From NCBI GenBank assembly GCA_023457235.1, contig JAEWMK010000426.1, positions 1 through 7,500 of the forward strand: DNA of 7,500 nucleotides, in the 5' to 3' direction. Shown here one piece after another: positions 5,232 through 7,500 of this stretch (the stretch's first letter is position 1; every line of letters starts with the position of its first letter). The position numbers were made by a program, and so were the translations under genes. This DNA comes from Bacillota bacterium. GTDB taxonomy: Bacteria > Bacillota > Bacilli > Bacillales > Bacillaceae_J. The notes under the pieces are model-generated. The model saw nothing but the letters and a program-made list of their open reading frames with translations. It had not been told where the DNA came from and searched no databases.

Positions 5232-6232
5232 AAAAATGGTTGTCTGTATTTTTTTTAGCCGTACTGCTAATTTCTGTTGCAGCTTGCAGTTCAGGTAATG
5301 GAAGTAAGGAGACGTCAACTCAATTAAAAGACGTGAGCATCATGTTGGATTGGTATCCAAACGCTTTACATACGTTTCTTTATGTAGCAAAGGAGAAAGG
5401 GTATTTTGCTGAAGAAGGCGTTAATCTTGAAATTCAATATCCGGCTAATCCAACGGATCCACTTAATTTAGCCGCTGCAGGAAAGGTTACTTTAGGTTTA
5501 TATTATCAACCAGATGTCATTATTGCACGTGCTAATGAAAATATTCCGGTTAAATCAATTGCATCGATCGTTCGGGCACCATTAAATCATATTGTTTTTA
5601 TGGAAAATAGCCCGATAAAGTCTCCAAAGGATTTAGAAGGGAAAACAGTTGGTTATCCTGGAATTGCTTTAAATGAATCATTGCTAAAAACAATGGTCGA
5701 AAATGACGGAGGTGATCCTAGTCAAGTCGAATTGGTTGATGTAGGTTTTGACTTAGGGGCATCCATTGTAACTGAGAAAGTAGATGCCGTTATCGGTACT
5801 TTTATCAATCATGAGGTTCCCGTCCTAAAGCAAAAAGGGTATGAAACTCGAAATTTTAATCCTGTTGATTATGGTGTACCCGCTTATAGTGAAGTTGTCT
5901 TAGTAACAAGTGATGAAACTTTAGAGAAGCAGAAAGAGGAAATAGAAGCATTTTGGAGGGCGGCTGTGAAGGGTTATGAGTTTATGAAAGCAAATCCTGA
6001 GGAAGCCTTACAAATTTTATTAACAAATCAAGATGAGGCAAACTTTCCGTTAATAACTGAGGTAGAGAAAGAAAGCTTAAGCATATTAATTTCAATGATG
6101 GAATCCGATCAAGAACCATTTGGCAGTCAAACAACTGAGTCATGGGAGGAAGTACCGGATTGGCTTAAACAATCTGGGTTAGTGAAATCAGATCCAGGTG
6201 TAGAAGAAATGTTTATGACACTTACTAGATAA
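5228..6232 (+). CDS. thiY: ThiY-type substrate-binding lipoprotein (NMT1/THI5-like)
   Basis: This is the extracellular receptor of the importer, capturing the pyrimidine precursor (formylaminopyrimidine in characterised ThiY) and delivering it to ThiX. The 334-aa precursor has a lipoprotein signal: MKKW, a hydrophobic core, and lipobox SVAAC with the modified Cys at residue 20. The mature region has the NMT1/THI5-like fold signature DWYPNALHTFLYVAKEKGYF (41-60), then AAGKVTLGLYYQPD (83-96) and the second-lobe segment DLEGKTVGYPG (135-145). The GTG at 5228 is chosen because GGAGG (5215-5219) lies 8 nt upstream and it forms a 4-nt GTGA overlap with the thiX stop. The ATG at 5213 overlaps that ribosome binding site and would spoil the signal peptide. 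Substrate choice is by homology and the TPP riboswitch. The salvage enzymes TenA and YlmB are not in this operon. Confidence 0.93.
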   Translation: MKKWLSVFFLAVLLISVAACSSGNGSKETSTQLKDVSIMLDWYPNALHTFLYVAKEKGYFAEEGVNLEIQYPANPTDPLNLAAAGKVTLGLYYQPDVIIARANENIPVKSIASIVRAPLNHIVFMENSPIKSPKDLEGKTVGYPGIALNESLLKTMVENDGGDPSQVELVDVGFDLGASIVTEKVDAVIGTFINHEVPVLKQKGYETRNFNPVDYGVPAYSEVVLVTSDETLEKQKEEIEAFWRAAVKGYEFMKANPEEALQILLTNQDEANFPLITEVEKESLSILISMMESDQEPFGSQTTESWEEVPDWLKQSGLVKSDPGVEEMFMTLTR

Positions 6233-6252
6233 CAGAAAAATCAGAAAATATG

Positions 6253-6281
6253 TTGTACTCAAAATAAAGATAAAATATAAT
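6253..6281 (+). promoter_or_regulatory. Sigma-A-type promoter
   Basis: TTGTAC (6253-6258) and TATAAT (6276-6281) are separated by 17 bp. Transcription would start near 6288, about 40 nt before the 73-aa gene, giving it vegetative expression separate from the TPP-controlled thi operon. No clear terminator is visible between thiY and this promoter, so read-through from the operon is also possible. Confidence 0.65.
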
Positions 6282-6326
6282 AATTTTAGGGTAATATCCC
6301 GAATACATTTGCAAGAGGGTGTTAAA

Positions 6327-6548
6327 ATGGAATTTGTTTTAAGTTGTAAAGGCAGTGCTGAACCTTGTGAGGTTACTTTTGACCATGATAACGGCCGTTA
6401 TATGCTTAGGAAAGCAGACCGCAGCGGTGAGTTTTTTAACACCCCACAGCAATTAGTCGAATGGATCGAAGAAAACTGGACGATAAAGGACTTTTATGAT
6501 CCGGAGGAGTTTATTAGGATGGTGAATGAAATTAAAAATAACCTTTAA
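6327..6548 (+). CDS. Small acidic hypothetical protein, 73 aa
   Basis: The sequence begins MEFVLSCKGSAEPCEVTFDH and contains a C-x6-C pair near the N-terminus (Cys7 and Cys14). The first half looks like a beta-hairpin sheet (CEVTFDHDNGRYMLR). The second half is helical and acidic (TPQQLVEWIEENW, then DPEEFIRMVNEIKNN). There is no signal peptide or membrane span, so it should be cytosolic. The ATG at 6327 is preferred because AGAGGG lies 7 nt upstream; a TTG at 6309 lies before that site. It has its own promoter and a strong hairpin after it. I do not recognise the family. Nearness to thiY is not evidence of a thiamine role. Confidence 0.75.
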   Translation: MEFVLSCKGSAEPCEVTFDHDNGRYMLRKADRSGEFFNTPQQLVEWIEENWTIKDFYDPEEFIRMVNEIKNNL

Positions 6549-6569
6549 TTACGCTCCCAAGTAAAAGTA

Positions 6570-6594
6570 AAACCCTTGCTTTATGCAAGGGTTT
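6570..6594. terminator. Bidirectional terminator between convergent genes
   Basis: AAACCCTTGC (6570-6579) and GCAAGGGTTT (6585-6594) form a perfect 10-bp stem with a TTTAT loop. It lies between the end of the 73-aa gene (plus) and the end of the 48-aa yjcZ-type gene (minus). Both sides have T-rich tails when read outward (ACTCTATTTTT on plus; TACTTTTACTT on minus). Confidence 0.75.
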
Positions 6595-6607
6595 ACTCTA
6601 TTTTTGA

Positions 6608-6754
6608 TTAATATACCCAAGAAGCACCAACGATAATTAAAAGGATGAATAGTACAACGATTAACGCAAATCCACGTCCGTAGCCGAAGCCTCCATAGCC
6701 GAAACCTCCGTAACTGCAGCATCCGCCGCCAAATCCACCACCGAATCCGTACAT
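6608..6754 (-). CDS. YjcZ-type tiny sporulation membrane protein, 48 aa
   Basis: The N-terminal half is Gly/Tyr/Phe-rich (MYGFGGGFGGGCCSYGGFGY, then repeats of GGFGY). It is followed by a single membrane segment FALIVVLFILLIIVGA (about 29-44) and the tail SWVY. This matches the YjcZ family of tiny Gly-rich transmembrane peptides found in sporulating Bacillus; individual functions are mostly unknown. AAGGAG lies about 9 nt before the ATG. Transcription is divergent from the 39-aa paralogue. A sigma-K-like promoter (6868-6841) precedes it, implying mother-cell expression late in sporulation. A vicinal Cys pair at residues 12-13 could allow cross-linking, which is speculative. Confidence 0.9.
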   Translation of the reverse strand: MYGFGGGFGGGCCSYGGFGYGGFGYGRGFALIVVLFILLIIVGASWVY

Positions 6755-6840
6755 ATATTTCAACTCCTTTCCGAGAATGTAAACCATCTTATTAATTGTG
6801 TGTTGCTTACAGAATGTCTTTCTAACAATCTGTACATTAA

Positions 6841-6868
6841 TAACATATGGGAAACAAAATTCATCCGT
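6841..6868 (-). promoter_or_regulatory. Sigma-K-like promoter of the 48-aa yjcZ-type gene
   Basis: On the minus strand AC (6868-6867), a 17-nt spacer and CATATGTTA (6849-6841) fit the sigma-K consensus AC-N16/17-CATANNNTA at every defined position. The start would be near 6834, giving a leader of about 80 nt. Sigma-K acts in the late mother cell, matching the sporulation association of the family. Confidence 0.5.
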
Positions 6869-6950
6869 ATAGTTATTTGCCCTGTTTCTGATAAAATAGG
6901 CGCTTATATTTTTTGTCTCTATTTTTTATATTATAGGGGTTTTGCCTATA

Positions 6951-6977
6951 ACATTTAAGAACATTTGTCATAGGTTA
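6951..6977 (+). promoter_or_regulatory. Sigma-K-like promoter of the 39-aa yjcZ-type gene
   Basis: AC (6951-6952), a 16-nt spacer and CATAGGTTA (6969-6977) fit the sigma-K consensus at every defined position. The start would lie near 6984, about 32 nt before the ATG at 7016, so the strong AGGAGGGGG ribosome binding site is inside the leader. It is divergent from the promoter at 6841-6868, with about 80 bp between them. Confidence 0.5.
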
Positions 6978-7015
6978 ATAGTGTAGTGACAGTATTTAAA
7001 AGGAGGGGGCTTAAG

Positions 7016-7135
7016 ATGATGTATGGATACGGTGGCTTTGGACACGGTGGATGTGGTTATGGTGCAAATGGTTTTGCTTTAATCGTAGTTTTATTTATTC
7101 TATTAATTATAGTAGGCGCTGCTTGGAAATACTAA
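7016..7135 (+). CDS. YjcZ-type tiny sporulation membrane protein, 39 aa
   Basis: The Gly/Tyr-rich head MMYGYGGFGHGGCGYGANG is followed by the same membrane core, FALIVVLFILLIIVGA, as its 48-aa neighbour, ending AWKY. The peptide should sit in a membrane with one span and a short glycine-rich exposed part. The start is the first of two adjacent ATGs; AAGGAGGGGG (7000-7009) ends 6 nt before it. The DNA differs from the two neighbouring paralogues mainly at third codon positions, so the core is under protein-level constraint. Function beyond sporulation association is unknown for the family. Confidence 0.9.
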   Translation: MMYGYGGFGHGGCGYGANGFALIVVLFILLIIVGAAWKY

Positions 7136-7163
7136 TCCCCATTTGATTCGCTCGCGATCAAAC

Positions 7164-7203
7164 GGTAGTCTTATTCTCTTAATGAGAGGGGCTGCCTTTT
7201 TTT
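7164..7203 (+). terminator. Intrinsic terminator of the 39-aa gene
   Basis: GGTAGTC (7164-7170) pairs with GGCTGCC (7190-7196), including two G-U pairs, with a smaller CTC/GAG pairing inside the loop. Seven T follow (7197-7203). It lies about 30 nt after the stop codon. A separate short hairpin without a U-run (TTTGAT / ATCAAA, 7142-7162) sits between. Confidence 0.75.
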
Positions 7204-7220
7204 ATTGATAAAAATAAAAG

Positions 7221-7246
7221 AACCCGCTTTAGCGTCCAAGCGGGTT
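7221..7246 (-). terminator. Terminator of the 29-aa minus-strand gene
   Basis: AACCCGCTT (7221-7229) and AAGCGGGTT (7238-7246) form a 9-bp stem. Read on the minus strand it is followed by CTTTTATTTTT, so it terminates transcription from the 29-aa gene at 7380-7291. On the plus strand the tail is A-rich and gives little termination. Confidence 0.75.
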
Positions 7247-7290
7247 TATATAAAAAAGGAGGTAGAAGATAATAGTGGAAAAGGTTACAC

Positions 7291-7380
7291 TTAGAAATAG
7301 AAGCCGCCTACAATTATCAATAAGATAAATAATACGACGATTAACGTGAAGTCATTGCCAAATCCGTACCCGCAGCCCAT
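7291..7380 (-). CDS. YjcZ-type tiny sporulation membrane protein, 29 aa
   Basis: This is the shortest of the three paralogues. A minimal head, MGCGYGFGNDF, is followed by the shared membrane core LIVVLFILLIIVG and the tail GFYF. It is almost nothing but the transmembrane helix. AGGAGGTG lies 9 nt before the ATG, a near-perfect ribosome binding site. A sigma-K-like promoter (7440-7413) and a terminator (7221-7246) make it a self-contained unit. Genes of this size are often missed by automatic annotation, but the conserved core, its signals and its neighbours make it convincing. Cellular role unknown. Confidence 0.87.
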   Translation of the reverse strand: MGCGYGFGNDFTLIVVLFILLIIVGGFYF

Positions 7381-7412
7381 AATAATGATCACCTCCTCGT
7401 TGTGTTTACTGA

Positions 7413-7440
7413 TAATTTATGACTGTTCACCTTTTTATGT
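7413..7440 (-). promoter_or_regulatory. Sigma-K-like promoter of the 29-aa yjcZ-type gene
   Basis: On the minus strand AC (7440-7439), a 17-nt spacer and CATAAATTA (7421-7413) fit AC-N16/17-CATANNNTA at every defined position. The predicted start near 7406 gives a leader of about 26 nt that carries the ribosome binding site. Confidence 0.5.
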
Positions 7441-7500
7441 ATGGTTGCATGTCCTCCACAAATAAAAAAGGGCAAATTTATAAGATGAAAATAAAAAAAA

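Noticed and set aside
7142..7162. TTTGAT/ATCAAA hairpin as a terminator
   Set aside because: It has no U-run after it on either strand; the next hairpin (7164-7203) is the convincing terminator.
7273..7326. 17-aa GTG frame on the plus strand after an AGGAGGT
   Set aside because: It is antisense to the well-supported 29-aa gene, spacing to the ribosome binding site is long, and the peptide is unremarkable.
1..7500. CRISPR array, tRNA/rRNA, insertion sequence or phage module
   Set aside because: No regularly spaced repeats, no RNA-gene signatures apart from the TPP aptamer, and no transposase, integrase or phage structural frames were found.

Overview
The window comes from a low-GC, endospore-forming Bacillaceae. 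The evidence is AT-rich sequence, strong AGGAGG-type ribosome binding sites, many UUG/GUG starts, an alpha/beta-type small acid-soluble spore protein, three tiny YjcZ-type sporulation membrane peptides and a TPP riboswitch controlling a thiamine-precursor ABC transporter. The genus cannot be fixed from the sequence alone. It is chromosomal housekeeping and sporulation sequence. No phage, transposase, CRISPR, tRNA or rRNA gene is visible.

Left part (1-1010). The first ~92 bases look like the end of a Bacillus-type intergenic repeat. A possible 37-residue minus-strand ORF follows, then a minus-strand terminator hairpin and a G-rich tract. A sigma-A-type promoter (449-477) drives a leader with two consecutive terminator-like hairpins (508-561 and 578-607), ahead of a UUG-initiated 33-residue single-span membrane peptide (633-734). 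A perfect 13-bp hairpin separates this from a convergent minus-strand SASP gene with a sigma-G-like promoter.

Middle (1080-3461). Four plus-strand genes follow: a 61-aa charged protein, a 128-aa protein with a Tyr-rich head, a 95-aa coiled-coil-like protein, and a 400-aa exported transglutaminase-like protein with an intact Cys-His-Asp triad. Only the last can be assigned to a superfamily.

Thiamine-precursor operon (3523-6232). A TPP aptamer and intrinsic terminator precede thiZ (ATPase), thiX (permease) and thiY (lipoprotein binding protein). The 3' strand of aptamer helix P1 is perfectly complementary over 8 nt to the 5' arm of the terminator, so TPP should switch transcription off. The genes overlap (8 nt and 4 nt), suggesting translational coupling. 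The family imports pyrimidine salvage precursors for thiamine synthesis. The thiZ start is unusual: the codon well placed behind the ribosome binding site is AUA, and the first conventional start is a UUG 26 nt beyond it.

Right part (6250-7500). A sigma-A-like promoter leads to an unrecognised 73-aa gene. Three yjcZ-type peptide genes (48, 39 and 29 aa; minus, plus, minus) follow, each in its own transcription unit. Each is preceded by a sequence fitting the sigma-K consensus (AC-N16/17-CATANNNTA). They share an identical 13-residue membrane core whose codons have diverged mostly at synonymous positions.
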